Origin: Phycisphaera sp.
GTDB lineage: Bacteria; Planctomycetota; Phycisphaerae; Phycisphaerales; SM1A02
NCBI GenBank assembly: GCA_016124975.1
Contig: WGMP01000026.1
Coordinates: 1-64,000 of the forward strand
Direction: 5' to 3'
DNA: 64,000 nt
Shown: positions 8,155-15,679 of the stretch, one piece after another
Layout: every line of letters starts with the position of its first letter
Position numbering within the stretch: the stretch's first letter is position 1
Notes under the pieces: generated by a model
Seen by the model: the letters and a program-made list of their open reading frames with translations, nothing else
Told to the model about the DNA's origin: nothing
The model's database searches: none
Position numbers and translations under genes: made by a program

Positions 8155-9990
8155 ATGTGCGGAATCGTCGCCTACATCGGTCGCCGTCAAGCCACGGACA
8201 TCCTGCTCGAAGGCCTGAAGCGGCTTGAGTATCGCGGATACGACTCCGCAGGCGTCGCGGTGATGAACGGCGGCCTGCACCTCGCGCGCTCGGTCGGACG
8301 CGTGGCGAATGTCGAGAAGGCGATCCACGACCGCGGCGGCTTCAAGGGAACGATGGGCATCGCCCACACGCGCTGGGCCACGCACGGCGGCGTCACCGAG
8401 AAGAACGCGCACCCGCACCGCGACGACGCGAAGCTCGGCCACGGCATCGCGATGATCCACAACGGCATCATCGAGAACTACTCCGCGCTCAAGAAGTACC
8501 TCGAGGAGAAGGGCCATGTCTTCACGAGCGAGACCGACACCGAGGTGCTCGCGCACCTGATCGGCGAGCTCTACCAAGGCGACCTCGAGAAGGCCGTCCA
8601 GTCTGCGCTTCGCGAGGTGACGGGCGCCTACGCGATCGCCGTGATGTGCGAGAAGGAGCCCGATGTCCTCGTCGTCGCGCGCAAGGGTTCGCCGCTCATG
8701 GTCGGCGTCGGCAACGGCGAGTATGTCGTCGCCTCCGACGCCAGCGCCATCGTCAGCCACACCACGCAGGCGATCGCGCTCGGCGACTACTCGGTCGCGC
8801 GCATCACCCGCGACGGCTTCCGCACCACCACGATCGACAACATCGAGATCACGGCCGAGATCCGCGAGCTCGAGTTCGACCTCGAGCAGATCGAGCTCGG
8901 CCACTACGAGCACTTCATGCTCAAGGAGATCTTCGAGCAGCCGCGCGCGCTGCGGATGACGCTCCAGGGCCGCGTCGATGTTGCGAAGGGCGAGATCCGC
9001 CTCGGCGGCGTCGGCGAGCACGCGCGCAAGCTCGCGAACGCGAAGCGCGTGGTCTTCGTCGGCCAGGGCACCGCGCTCCACGCGTGCATGATCGGCAAGT
9101 ATCTCTTCGAGGACCTCGCGAAGGTCCACGCCGAGCACGACTTCGCAAGCGAGTTCCGCTACCGCAACCCGATCGTCGAGGACGGCACCGTCGTCGTCGC
9201 CGTCAGCCAGTCGGGCGAGACAGCCGACACGCTCGCGGCGCTCACCGAGGCGAAGCAGCGCGGTGCGCTCGCGCTCGGCGTCGTCAATGTCGTCGGCAGC
9301 TCGATCGCGCGCGAGACCGACGCGGGCGTCTACCTGCGCGTCGGCCCCGAGATCGGCGTCGCGAGCACCAAGGCCTTCACCGGGCAGGTGATGGTCAACT
9401 CGATGCTCGCCACCTTCATCGGCCGCAGGCGCTATCTCTCGCAGGAGTATGTGTCGCACCTCCTGCGCGAGCTCGAGGCGATTCCCTCGAAGATCGAGCG
9501 CGCGCTCGAGTGGAACGGCCGCATCCGCACGGCGATCGCGAAGTACATCCACCGCGAGAACTGGCTCTTCCTCGGCCGCGGCGTGAACTACCCCGTCGCG
9601 CTCGAGGGCGCGCTCAAGCTGAAGGAGATCTCGTACATCCACGCCGAGGGCATGCCCGCGGCCGAGATGAAGCACGGCCCGATCGCCCTCATCGACAACG
9701 GGATGCCCGTCGTCTTCGTCGCCACGCGCAACTCGCAGTACGAAAAGGTCCTCTCGAACATCGAGGAAGTCCGCTCGCGCGGCGGCCATGTCATCGCGGT
9801 CGCCACCGAAGGCGACGACGACATCAAGTCGCTCGCGCAGGAGGTCTTCTATGTGCCCGACTGCATCGAGATGTTCCAGCCGCTCGTGACGGTGATCCCG
9901 CTGCAGCTCCTCGCCTACCACGCCGCCGTCATGCGCGGCAAGGACGTCGACAAGCCGAGGAACCTCGCGAAGAGCGTCACGGTGGAATGA
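8155..9990 (+). CDS. glmS: Glutamine-fructose-6-phosphate aminotransferase (isomerizing)
   Basis: 611-residue first enzyme of UDP-GlcNAc synthesis, making glucosamine-6-phosphate from fructose-6-phosphate and glutamine. Cys2 directly after the initiator Met (MCGIVAYIG) is the N-terminal nucleophile of the glutaminase domain (about 1-220), with HTRWATHGG downstream. Two SIS sugar-isomerase domains follow (about 285-425 and 455-600), with SQSGETADT and AGEMKHGPIAL-like (AAEMKHGPIAL) blocks. The C-terminus PRNLAKSVTVE is the conserved family end. The start is fixed because the nucleophilic Cys must be residue 2. The upstream 204 bp contain a hairpin but no recognised ribozyme. Confidence 0.97.
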   Translation: MCGIVAYIGRRQATDILLEGLKRLEYRGYDSAGVAVMNGGLHLARSVGRVANVEKAIHDRGGFKGTMGIAHTRWATHGGVTEKNAHPHRDDAKLGHGIAMIHNGIIENYSALKKYLEEKGHVFTSETDTEVLAHLIGELYQGDLEKAVQSALREVTGAYAIAVMCEKEPDVLVVARKGSPLMVGVGNGEYVVASDASAIVSHTTQAIALGDYSVARITRDGFRTTTIDNIEITAEIRELEFDLEQIELGHYEHFMLKEIFEQPRALRMTLQGRVDVAKGEIRLGGVGEHARKLANAKRVVFVGQGTALHACMIGKYLFEDLAKVHAEHDFASEFRYRNPIVEDGTVVVAVSQSGETADTLAALTEAKQRGALALGVVNVVGSSIARETDAGVYLRVGPEIGVASTKAFTGQVMVNSMLATFIGRRRYLSQEYVSHLLRELEAIPSKIERALEWNGRIRTAIAKYIHRENWLFLGRGVNYPVALEGALKLKEISYIHAEGMPAAEMKHGPIALIDNGMPVVFVATRNSQYEKVLSNIEEVRSRGGHVIAVATEGDDDIKSLAQEVFYVPDCIEMFQPLVTVIPLQLLAYHAAVMRGKDVDKPRNLAKSVTVE

Positions 9991-10041
9991 GCGCTCGCCG
10001 CCGCGGCGCGGACTCGCTGTGTCGGTGCGCCGCGCTACAAG

Positions 10042-10431
10042 GTGATCAACCTGCGCCGCGAGGCCGCCAACTCCTGTCTGCCGAGCCCCGACATCAATCT
10101 CGACGTCGATGTTTGGTTCTGGCAGCGATGCGATCCCATGACCGGCATGGAGAATGCGCGCGTCGATTTCTCCGGCGCCCACGATCTCTTCCCGGCGTAC
10201 GAGCTGGTCGTGCAGGAGGAGCGCCCAGCCGATGTCAGGCGAGGCTGCCTCTACACATGTCCGCCGATCGGCCGACCAGAGGATCTCATTGCAGGTCCCG
10301 GCTGGTGGCAGCCTGGAGCCCGCATCACGTTTGGTCCGCCGCCAATGCATGCCTCTCACCTCATCACCGGGTGCCCACAATCTGTTCCGACCGCGCAGTA
10401 CTGGAAGCCGCTGAGTGCGTACTTCGATTGA
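10042..10431 (+). CDS. Hypothetical protein, possibly a gene remnant
   Basis: 129 residues from a GTG start, in the same frame as glmS and 51 bases after its stop. The composition is protein-like (Trp-, Pro- and Cys-containing, with a block SGAHDLFPAYELVV), unlike the Arg/Ala-rich shadow frames elsewhere in the window. No signal peptide or Shine-Dalgarno sequence is obvious and no family was recognised with confidence. The block with HD-x-FPAYE resembles a beta-sandwich motif seen at the C-termini of some secreted and toxin-like proteins, but that is only an impression. It could be a short real gene or the 3' remains of a longer one. Confidence 0.4.
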   Translation: MINLRREAANSCLPSPDINLDVDVWFWQRCDPMTGMENARVDFSGAHDLFPAYELVVQEERPADVRRGCLYTCPPIGRPEDLIAGPGWWQPGARITFGPPPMHASHLITGCPQSVPTAQYWKPLSAYFD

Positions 10432-10584
10432 CTCGGCGTGGGCCGACCGCCGATGCCGATGTGCGGTCTGCGCGAGTGGTCGATGCGCCTGAGGCTCGAC
10501 CTATGATGTCCCCAGTGAACATGGTGCTGCGATCGTCGGGTACTCCAGCGCTCTGTTCGCCTTTCTTCAAGTCCCATCGGAAGG

Positions 10585-12039
10585 ATGCCTCGACACATGC
10601 ATCGGTATCTCGCCTCTTCTGCGCCGAGCGTACGGTCTCTCGCCGCGGCGCTCGGGCTCGTCGCGGGCTTCACGCTCTGTACCCCTGCGCTTCAGGCCAG
10701 CGACGACGACCCCGCGGTCACTCGGGCTGTCGCCGCGCTCCTCAGGGGCGAGAAGGACGCGGTCGAGGAAGCGTGGCGCCTCCCGCCGCATCAGATCGAT
10801 CTGGTGGCCACTCGGCTTGTCGAGCGGTGGAAGCGTGACCCGCACGGCATCGCGCTGCAGCGTGGGGCCGACATGCAGGAGCGCGCAGTAGGGGGTCCTC
10901 TCTTTGCGCTTCGGGCTCTCACACAGGATCGTCCGCCTCTGCCCGGAGGCGCTCCGAGGATCCTTGTGGACGAGGTCAGTCGGCTTGTGCTCCAGCCGCC
11001 AGATGCACACGCGTCCGAGTGGGCCATCGGTGACTATCACAAGCAGTCGAAGCTCACGCTCGAGATCGCATGCGCCGCAGACGGCCCGGGCCGCATGGAG
11101 GAGCGCTTCGGCACCCTGGCACCGCTTCCGTCGCTCGCCTACGCGAGTGGCATGTTGGAAGCTGCGCAAATGGCGATGAAGGAGGGCGTACGGGGCTGGA
11201 CCAAGGCAGACGCCATGAAGGTCCTCGACCGGGCCTCCGACGAAGTGATCTGGTTTCTGTCGGAGCCTGACGCCGCGCAGGTGCTTCGCACGCAGCCCGT
11301 GCTCGACGGGATCACTGGAATGATCGGATTGGTGGCGATGGAGTCGGATTTCCCCGAGGATCAGCGCTTCGCGGCGGCGCGGTGTTTTGCAGAGATCGCG
11401 GATGCATACTCGACGCTTGCGGCGCGCGAGGCAGGCGTACCACCGCGCTTCGAGGGGGCCGTGGTGATCTCTCTGGCGGTCCTGAGCGGGTACGAGTGGG
11501 AGAGTGGCATGATCTTCCTTCCCGAGCCAAAGTCGGTGGAAGCCTCGATCCATCGGCTGGCCGAGTTCGACGGCGAGCGCCTCTCCGAGCGGACTCTTGG
11601 AGCCATCGTCACGCTGCTCGACTCCGCGTCGAGACAACTTGGTGTCTTTGCTTCGATGCGCGAGCAGTATGCGGCGCGGAAGATCGGAGCGGAGAAGGAG
11701 CCCGGCGTCGATGGGGTCTGCGACGCCCTTGCCGCGCTCGTGCTCCGGATCCACGCCATTCCTCCGTCGCACGCGGCCTGGAGCGAGGAGAACCGATGCC
11801 TCTGGATCGAAGCCGTCGACCGCGATCGCGGTGGCGAGCACGAGGCGAAGTGCGCCGCGATCGCCGCGGCATGGGCGACGGCCCGCGCGGGAATCGACGC
11901 GGAGTGGCGCGAGGCCTGCACCAAGCGCGCCGAGACCGACTCGGCGGAGCGCGAGACGCGCCGCGCGGATCGCCAGGCGCGGCGCGAGGCGTGGGAAGCA
12001 CGCCTTCGCGAAGGCGCCGCGAAGCCGAAGGACTCCTGA
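10585..12039 (+). CDS. Exported protein of unknown function
   Basis: 484 residues with a clear Sec signal peptide (cleavage likely after ...PALQA, about residue 38). The mature part is mostly helical and acidic. The last about 60 residues are strongly charged, Glu/Arg-rich and likely a coiled coil (AERETRRADRQARREAWEAR). No catalytic motif or named domain was recognised. Two starts are possible: ATG at 10585, which has GGAAGG too close to it, and ATG at 10597, which has the same purine tract at a better distance; both keep the signal peptide. It lies just upstream of the first cassette leader and may be part of the same accessory region. Confidence 0.7.
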   Translation: MPRHMHRYLASSAPSVRSLAAALGLVAGFTLCTPALQASDDDPAVTRAVAALLRGEKDAVEEAWRLPPHQIDLVATRLVERWKRDPHGIALQRGADMQERAVGGPLFALRALTQDRPPLPGGAPRILVDEVSRLVLQPPDAHASEWAIGDYHKQSKLTLEIACAADGPGRMEERFGTLAPLPSLAYASGMLEAAQMAMKEGVRGWTKADAMKVLDRASDEVIWFLSEPDAAQVLRTQPVLDGITGMIGLVAMESDFPEDQRFAAARCFAEIADAYSTLAAREAGVPPRFEGAVVISLAVLSGYEWESGMIFLPEPKSVEASIHRLAEFDGERLSERTLGAIVTLLDSASRQLGVFASMREQYAARKIGAEKEPGVDGVCDALAALVLRIHAIPPSHAAWSEENRCLWIEAVDRDRGGEHEAKCAAIAAAWATARAGIDAEWREACTKRAETDSAERETRRADRQARREAWEARLREGAAKPKDS

Positions 12040-12143
12040 TACGCCCGCCCGCCGTGCCGCTGACCGTCGCGATGTCCGCGCCACCCGAGCGGGGAGGGGT
12101 CAGGCGGGATTCGAGATATTCAACAGGCAGCGGTACAAACATC

Positions 12144-12171
12144 TTGCAAAGGAGCTACCGCGCGGTACATT
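12144..12171 (+). promoter_or_regulatory. Candidate promoter of cassette 1
   Basis: TTGCAA (12144-12149), a 16-bp spacer and TACATT (12166-12171) make a plausible -35/-10 pair. The leader that is conserved between the two cassettes, GTGACAGTTCGCGGCCCGCC, begins directly after the -10. The second cassette has the same geometry with TTGACT-16-TAACTT at 15577-15604, which strengthens both calls. Predicted leader length is about 95 nt. Confidence 0.5.
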
Positions 12172-12211
12172 GTGACAGTTCGCGGCCCGCCGTTGCGGCC
12201 GCAGCGCATGT

Positions 12212-12267
12212 CCCAGCCTCGAGGTCCCAGCCTCGAGGTCCCAGCCTCGAGGTCCCAGCCTCGAGGT
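12212..12267 (+). repeat. 14-bp leader repeat, four copies, carrying Shine-Dalgarno cores
   Basis: CCCAGCCTCGAGGT is repeated four times without error. Each copy contains GAGGT, a Shine-Dalgarno core, inside the self-complementary octamer CCTCGAGG. The last GAGGT ends seven bases before the ATG at 12275. Because the octamer is its own reverse complement, adjacent copies can pair as an eight-base stem with a six-base loop and would then hide the ribosome-binding core. The same repeat has two copies in front of the second cassette (15645-15672). Confidence 0.9.
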
Positions 12268-12274
12268 CCTGACG

Positions 12275-13462
12275 ATGCGACAGACACTCTCGCGATACCT
12301 GACGACGCTCCTGTGCATGCTTGCGGCAGGAACTTGGATCTTGCCCGTCCACACGCTCGCAGCGTCGGCGCCGGCGCCACTGCCGATCATGGCGAGCGAG
12401 GCCGAAGATGACATCGTCACGATGTCCGCGATCGCAGCGGAGCTGAGTGAGTGGATTGGCTCGGGCGCCTTCCAGACTGGGGCCCGAAGCGACTCAAGCG
12501 TCGATCTCGATGGTGATGGGGTGACGGACACGGTTCTCGCATCGAGCGTGGACCTTCTCGGCGAAGGTGGCTCGATCGCGGTCATGGATGGCGCAACCGG
12601 AGCGCTGCGGTTCACGCTGGGATCGCCGATAGGGGAGCGGGGTTTCGGATCAAAGGTTGCGCTGGTCGGCGACTGTGATGCCGATGGATGTCGGGACATC
12701 GTTGTTGCGTCGGGACTGCTGCGCGCGGGTGAGATTGAGATTCGGTATCGGTTGGTGAGCGGGATGTCCGGGAAGCTCATCGCGGTGAAGACCGACACGC
12801 TGCGCATTGATGCCTCTGTCGACGCCGAGGTGGGACAGCCCCTGTCCGTCGCGGGCGATGCAAACGACGATGGTGAGGTCGATGCATCGGATATCGCGCT
12901 TGCGATAGGGGAACTCGGTGTTCCAACGGCCGCACGGCCGGCGCTGGACCTCGACTGTGACGGTCAGGTGACCGTTGCGGATGTGGTGGGAGTCGCGGAA
13001 AGGGCCGGAACCGTGATCCAAACCGAGGATTCGGGATTCTGGTCGCTGGCAGAGACGCAGAGTTTCCACGCGGTCGACGCTGAGGGCGATAGCGAGGGCT
13101 TTGCCGGGCTTTCGTGGGCCTGCTGGGCGAGGGCCGTGGGTCTGGCGATCACAGTCGGCATTTTGATCGGAGAGATTGCGGCCTGCACGGCGCTGTGCAC
13201 TCCCCCGACTCCCGCATGCGTGGCTGCTGCAAACGCCTGCGCTCTGCTTATCGTTTGCACGCTTGCGAATGCCGTGCTCAAGCTCGCTCGATTCCTCATG
13301 GAGTGTGTTGGCGATCTGCAACTCCCGATGGGCTTGGAGGTGTTCTTTGAACTCGCCGACACGCTGACCGAAGCGTGCGCCTATGGTGCAGGATTCGTCG
13401 GAGGGCTGAAAGTCATCAAGAAGGCTTTGGAAATCCTCCGAGATGTGCATCGAAACCTGTGA
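12275..13462 (+). CDS. Cassette 1 secreted protein: FG-GAP/dockerin-like region and 8-Cys hydrophobic tail
   Basis: 395 residues. The signal peptide (about 1-30, MRQTLSRYLTTLLCMLAAGT...) matches that of the protein at 15680 in 28 of 30 residues. The middle has an FG-GAP-like calcium loop (DLDGDGVTDTV) and a dockerin-like pair of EF-hand loops (GDANDDGEVDASDIA, DLDCDGQVTVADV). From about residue 285 the composition changes to a hydrophobic, Ala-rich tail with eight cysteines (in WAC, AAC, ALC, PAC, NAC, IVC, MEC, EAC). This tail could be membrane-inserting or a compact disulfide-bonded peptide domain. Function is unknown. Two small two-helix membrane proteins follow at 13513 and 13918. The start is fixed by the GAGGT core seven bases upstream and by conservation with the second cassette. 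Confidence 0.75.
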   Translation: MRQTLSRYLTTLLCMLAAGTWILPVHTLAASAPAPLPIMASEAEDDIVTMSAIAAELSEWIGSGAFQTGARSDSSVDLDGDGVTDTVLASSVDLLGEGGSIAVMDGATGALRFTLGSPIGERGFGSKVALVGDCDADGCRDIVVASGLLRAGEIEIRYRLVSGMSGKLIAVKTDTLRIDASVDAEVGQPLSVAGDANDDGEVDASDIALAIGELGVPTAARPALDLDCDGQVTVADVVGVAERAGTVIQTEDSGFWSLAETQSFHAVDAEGDSEGFAGLSWACWARAVGLAITVGILIGEIAACTALCTPPTPACVAAANACALLIVCTLANAVLKLARFLMECVGDLQLPMGLEVFFELADTLTEACAYGAGFVGGLKVIKKALEILRDVHRNL

Positions 13463-13512
13463 ACGATAGGCGCTCTTCGCCCGTACGGGGCCCCGCTTGA
13501 AGAGGTACGATT

Positions 13513-13695
13513 TTGGCCAGCCAATTGTCGTGGTTCATGTTCTCCGCATTCATATGGGCCGTGATGGTCTTCGTGAGGTTCGACCGGTACCGCTCAAGGC
13601 CATGGAGGATATTCTCATGGACTATGCTCCTCTTGAGCATTGTGGCGGTGGTCGTTGCGATCCTCGAGAAGGTAGGCGCGCTGGGTCCGTTCTAG
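13513..13695 (+). CDS. Small two-helix membrane protein (cassette 1)
   Basis: 60 residues from a TTG start preceded at the right distance by AGAGGT. Two hydrophobic helices (about 4-20 and 36-55) are separated by a basic loop (RFDRYRSRPWR), so both termini may face the same side. It begins 50 bp after the secreted eight-Cys protein, on the same strand. The same arrangement, a small two-helix protein just downstream, is seen in the second cassette, which suggests a functional partner such as an immunity or anchoring protein (inference). The TAG stop lies inside the left end of the inserted MITE (13692-13858), at its CTAG target. Confidence 0.6.
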   Translation: MASQLSWFMFSAFIWAVMVFVRFDRYRSRPWRIFSWTMLLLSIVAVVVAILEKVGALGPF

Positions 13696-13858
13696 GTTCT
13701 GTCTGACGGATCCCCGAAGACCAAAGAAGCGCGCGGCGCCCGGATGGCAAGGAGGCGAGACGAAGCTGTATCCGCAGCGATACAGCGAGTTGAAGCCGAC
13801 GCCGCCAGCCGGGATGCCGCGCGATTCGACGTCCGGGGATCCGTCAGACAGAACCTAG
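13692..13858. mobile_element. 167-bp MITE with perfect 25-bp terminal inverted repeats
   Basis: The 25 bases at 13692-13716 are the exact reverse complement of 13834-13858. Both ends read CTAGGTTCTGTCTGACGGAT inward. CTAG at each edge with TA shared is what IS630/Tc1-type transposases leave, since they insert at CTAG/TA and duplicate TA. The core (about 117 bp) has no credible gene. The insertion sits exactly at the stop codon of the upstream small gene. A third copy of the end is at 34765-34786. No IS630 transposase is in this window, so the element would be mobilised in trans. Confidence 0.8.
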
Positions 13859-13917
13859 CTGCCTCGAAGTCATGGCCAGACACATGACCGTGCCCGCCCT
13901 CTCACGAGGATGCCCGC

Positions 13918-14109
13918 ATGTCCGATCTTGACCGATGGATGAGCGTCGTCGTGCTCGGGATCCTGCTCCTGATCCCGTCGCGCGGGTGGATCGAGAGGCG
14001 GATTCGCTCGGAACGCGCGCGACGCATCGTGCGGATCGGCACGCTGCTGCTCGCGCTTGCAGCGGCGGCGGTGTGGCTCGGGCGACTCGGCATGTACCTC
14101 ATGGCGTAG
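13918..14109 (+). CDS. Second small two-helix membrane protein (cassette 1)
   Basis: 63 residues from an ATG preceded by GAGGA at a good distance. Helix one is about 8-20 (MSVVVLGILLLIP), then a very basic loop with several Arg residues (about 22-40), then helix two (about 41-60). It resembles the 13513 and 16557 products in size and topology rather than in sequence. It lies just after the MITE, which may have pushed it away from the cassette it belonged to. Function unknown; possible immunity or membrane partner of the secreted eight-Cys protein. Confidence 0.55.
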   Translation: MSDLDRWMSVVVLGILLLIPSRGWIERRIRSERARRIVRIGTLLLALAAAAVWLGRLGMYLMA

Positions 14110-14143
14110 CGGATCGACCTCGTGGTCCGGCGAATCATGGGAT

Positions 14144-14156
14144 GCGGCTTCGCCGT
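14144..14156 (+). other. Hairpin at the 3' end of cassette 1
   Basis: GCGGC-TTC-GCCGT, a short stable stem, lies in the 20-base context ATGCGGCTTCGCCGTCTCGC. The same context with one change occurs at 16812-16831 after the small gene of cassette 2. It may be a terminator or the shared right edge of the duplicated cassette. There is no T-run. Confidence 0.35.
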
Positions 14157-14164
14157 CTCGCGCT

Positions 14165-14220
14165 GTTTGCCTCACCTTGTTTGCCTCACCTTGTTTGCCT
14201 CGCCTTGTTTGCCTCGCCTT
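14165..14220. repeat. 14-bp tandem repeat, four copies
   Basis: GTTTGCCTCACCTT is repeated four times (copies 3 and 4 read GTTTGCCTCGCCTT), ending directly at the left end of the ISL3 element. The period of 14 equals that of the leader repeats at 12212 and 15645 and of the array before trxA, although the sequences differ. No coding meaning is visible. Confidence 0.85.
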
Positions 14221-14227
14221 GTTTTCC

Positions 14228-15546
14228 GGCGCTTCAGGAAATCGTGTGGGTTGAAGCCGGCCTCGGATAGAGATCCAGCCCCCCGAGGTGGAAGAGGATC
14301 GCGTTGCGGAAGCGCGCTCGGTTTCGGTACCCGCACGCCATCCGCTTGATCCGCTGGATCCGCGCGTTCATCGACTCCGCAGCCGCGTTCGTCGTCCGCA
14401 GCACCACCGCGTTCAGGATCCCCTCGAGGTGGGTCCTGACCATCCGCGCCACCCGCACCATCGGCCCGAGCCTGCTCTGCGAGGCGAGCGCCGCCCACGC
14501 GAGCCACGCCTTCCGCGCCCACGCGATGCTGACGTAGTCCCACAGCCCCGAGGCCGACTCCTTCAGCGCCCACGCGCGGCCCGTCCGCGCGCAGAGGTCC
14601 TTGAGCTGCGCAAGCAGCGTCCTGCGCGCGGGCTTCATCGACGCCGGGCTCTCGAGCCACAGGTACTTCGTCCCCGTCAGGGTCCCGTCGCCCTCGGCGC
14701 GCAGCCGCTTGTGCTCCTGCTTGCGCACCGCGTTCGCCGCGTCGCCGAGGTGCCGAGCCACGTGGAAGCGGTCGAAGCACACCCGCGCCTTCGGAAGCCA
14801 CTTCGCCGCCGCGTCGATGTACGGCCGCCACATGTCCATCGCCACGACCTCGACAGCCTCGCGCGATTCCGCCGGAATCGCCGCGAAATGCGCGTCGACC
14901 GCATCCCTCGTCCGCCCGTCGACGACCGAGAGCACGCGCTTCCCGTCGAGGTCCGTCACCACCGTCACGTACTCGTGCCGCTTCTGGAACGACGTCTCGT
15001 CGAGGCCGATCCGCGCCGGACACGACTCGTCGCGCCGAGCGAGCCCGCGGGCGACCGCGCGGGCCATGATGCCGTCGACCTCGTCCCACGAGAGACCGAG
15101 CCGGCGCGCGACCGCCGCGAAGCTCGCCTCCTTCAGCCAGTCGATCACGACCGCCTCGAGGAGCGCGGTGAAGCGCGAGCCGGGCTCCGCCCACGGCGTC
15201 GCCGCCTGCGAGACGCCGTGCTCGGCGCACTCGACGCGCGGCACGTCGGCCGTCAGGTGGGTCTGGAACTGGCAGGTGTCGAGGTGCCGCCAGCGGCGGC
15301 GGCGGGCGTCGTAGCCCGCGCAGGGCTTGCCGCACTTCGGGCAGCTCGCCTCGCCGCGGTGCTCGACGAAGACCTCGACCGTGCCGGCCGAGACGTCGAG
15401 GACCACGTCGGTGACGTGCCAGGGTGCGGAGATGCCGAGGATCTTGGCGTAGAGCTCGCGGTCGCGCATGGCGCCAAGGTACGGGCCGAGAAGGCCACGG
15501 CGAAGGCCGTCAGGGCGGGGTTACCCACACGAATTCCCGAAGACCC
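14228..15546 (-). mobile_element. ISL3-family insertion sequence
   Basis: About 1.32 kb. The ends at 14228-14251 and 15523-15546 are imperfect inverted repeats (20 of 24 bases match), each with the inner block TCGTGTGGGT. Reading outward the right end has the CCCACACGAATTCCCGAAGA sequence typical of ISL3 termini. The transposase stop codon falls inside the left inverted repeat. No 8-bp target duplication was found by eye, so the copy may be old or one flank has changed. The element lies between the two cassettes and ends 31 bp before the promoter of cassette 2. Confidence 0.85.
14234..15469 (-). CDS. ISL3-family transposase
   Basis: 411 residues, full length for the family. An N-terminal zinc-ribbon-like region has cysteines in CPKCGKPC and ECAEHG. 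A helix-turn-helix-like region follows (FAAVARRLGLSWDEVDGIM). The DDE catalytic domain shows the expected acidic residues: Asp in RIGLDETSF, Asp in VAMDMWRPY and Glu in NAAAESMNARIQ. The frame is uninterrupted, so the enzyme may be active. The ATG at 15469 lies about 54 bp inside the right end. Confidence 0.93.
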   Translation of the reverse strand: MRDRELYAKILGISAPWHVTDVVLDVSAGTVEVFVEHRGEASCPKCGKPCAGYDARRRRWRHLDTCQFQTHLTADVPRVECAEHGVSQAATPWAEPGSRFTALLEAVVIDWLKEASFAAVARRLGLSWDEVDGIMARAVARGLARRDESCPARIGLDETSFQKRHEYVTVVTDLDGKRVLSVVDGRTRDAVDAHFAAIPAESREAVEVVAMDMWRPYIDAAAKWLPKARVCFDRFHVARHLGDAANAVRKQEHKRLRAEGDGTLTGTKYLWLESPASMKPARRTLLAQLKDLCARTGRAWALKESASGLWDYVSIAWARKAWLAWAALASQSRLGPMVRVARMVRTHLEGILNAVVLRTTNAAAESMNARIQRIKRMACGYRNRARFRNAILFHLGGLDLYPRPASTHTIS

Positions 15547-15576
15547 AGAAATTCAATGCGAAGCGGTGTGCAGGCC

Positions 15577-15604
15577 TTGACTACGCACGGCGAAGAAGTA
15601 ACTT
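15577..15604 (+). promoter_or_regulatory. Candidate promoter of cassette 2
   Basis: TTGACT (15577-15582), a 16-bp spacer and TAACTT (15599-15604), followed at once by the leader GTGACAGTTCGCGGCCCGCC that is shared with cassette 1. The -35 lies only 30 bp from the ISL3 right end, so the IS did not disrupt it. Confidence 0.5.
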
Positions 15605-15644
15605 GTGACAGTTCGCGGCCCGCCGTCGTGGCCGCAGCGCATGT

Positions 15645-15672
15645 CCCAGCCTCGAGGTCCCAGCCTCGAGGT
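15645..15672 (+). repeat. 14-bp leader repeat, two copies
   Basis: Two copies of CCCAGCCTCGAGGT, identical to the repeat unit in front of cassette 1 but half as many. The last GAGGT is again seven bases before the ATG (15680). An ATG at 15641, just before the repeats, is in frame with the main gene here. In cassette 1, with four copies, the equivalent ATG at 12208 is out of frame. Fourteen is not a multiple of three, so copy number sets this frame. Confidence 0.9.
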
Positions 15673-15679
15673 CCTGACG

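Noticed and set aside
8149-10380. A 743-codon frame antisense to glmS
   Set aside because: Shadow of glmS; no recognisable motif and glmS is unambiguous.
12212-12267. CRISPR-like appearance of short direct repeats
   Set aside because: The 14-bp copies are contiguous with no spacers and no cas genes are present.
13692-13883. Short frame across the MITE
   Set aside because: It spans the inverted repeat and has no coding features.
14122-14349. Plus-strand frame through the 14-bp repeat and ISL3 left end
   Set aside because: It is repeat-encoded Leu/Phe/Cys-rich sequence crossing an IS boundary.
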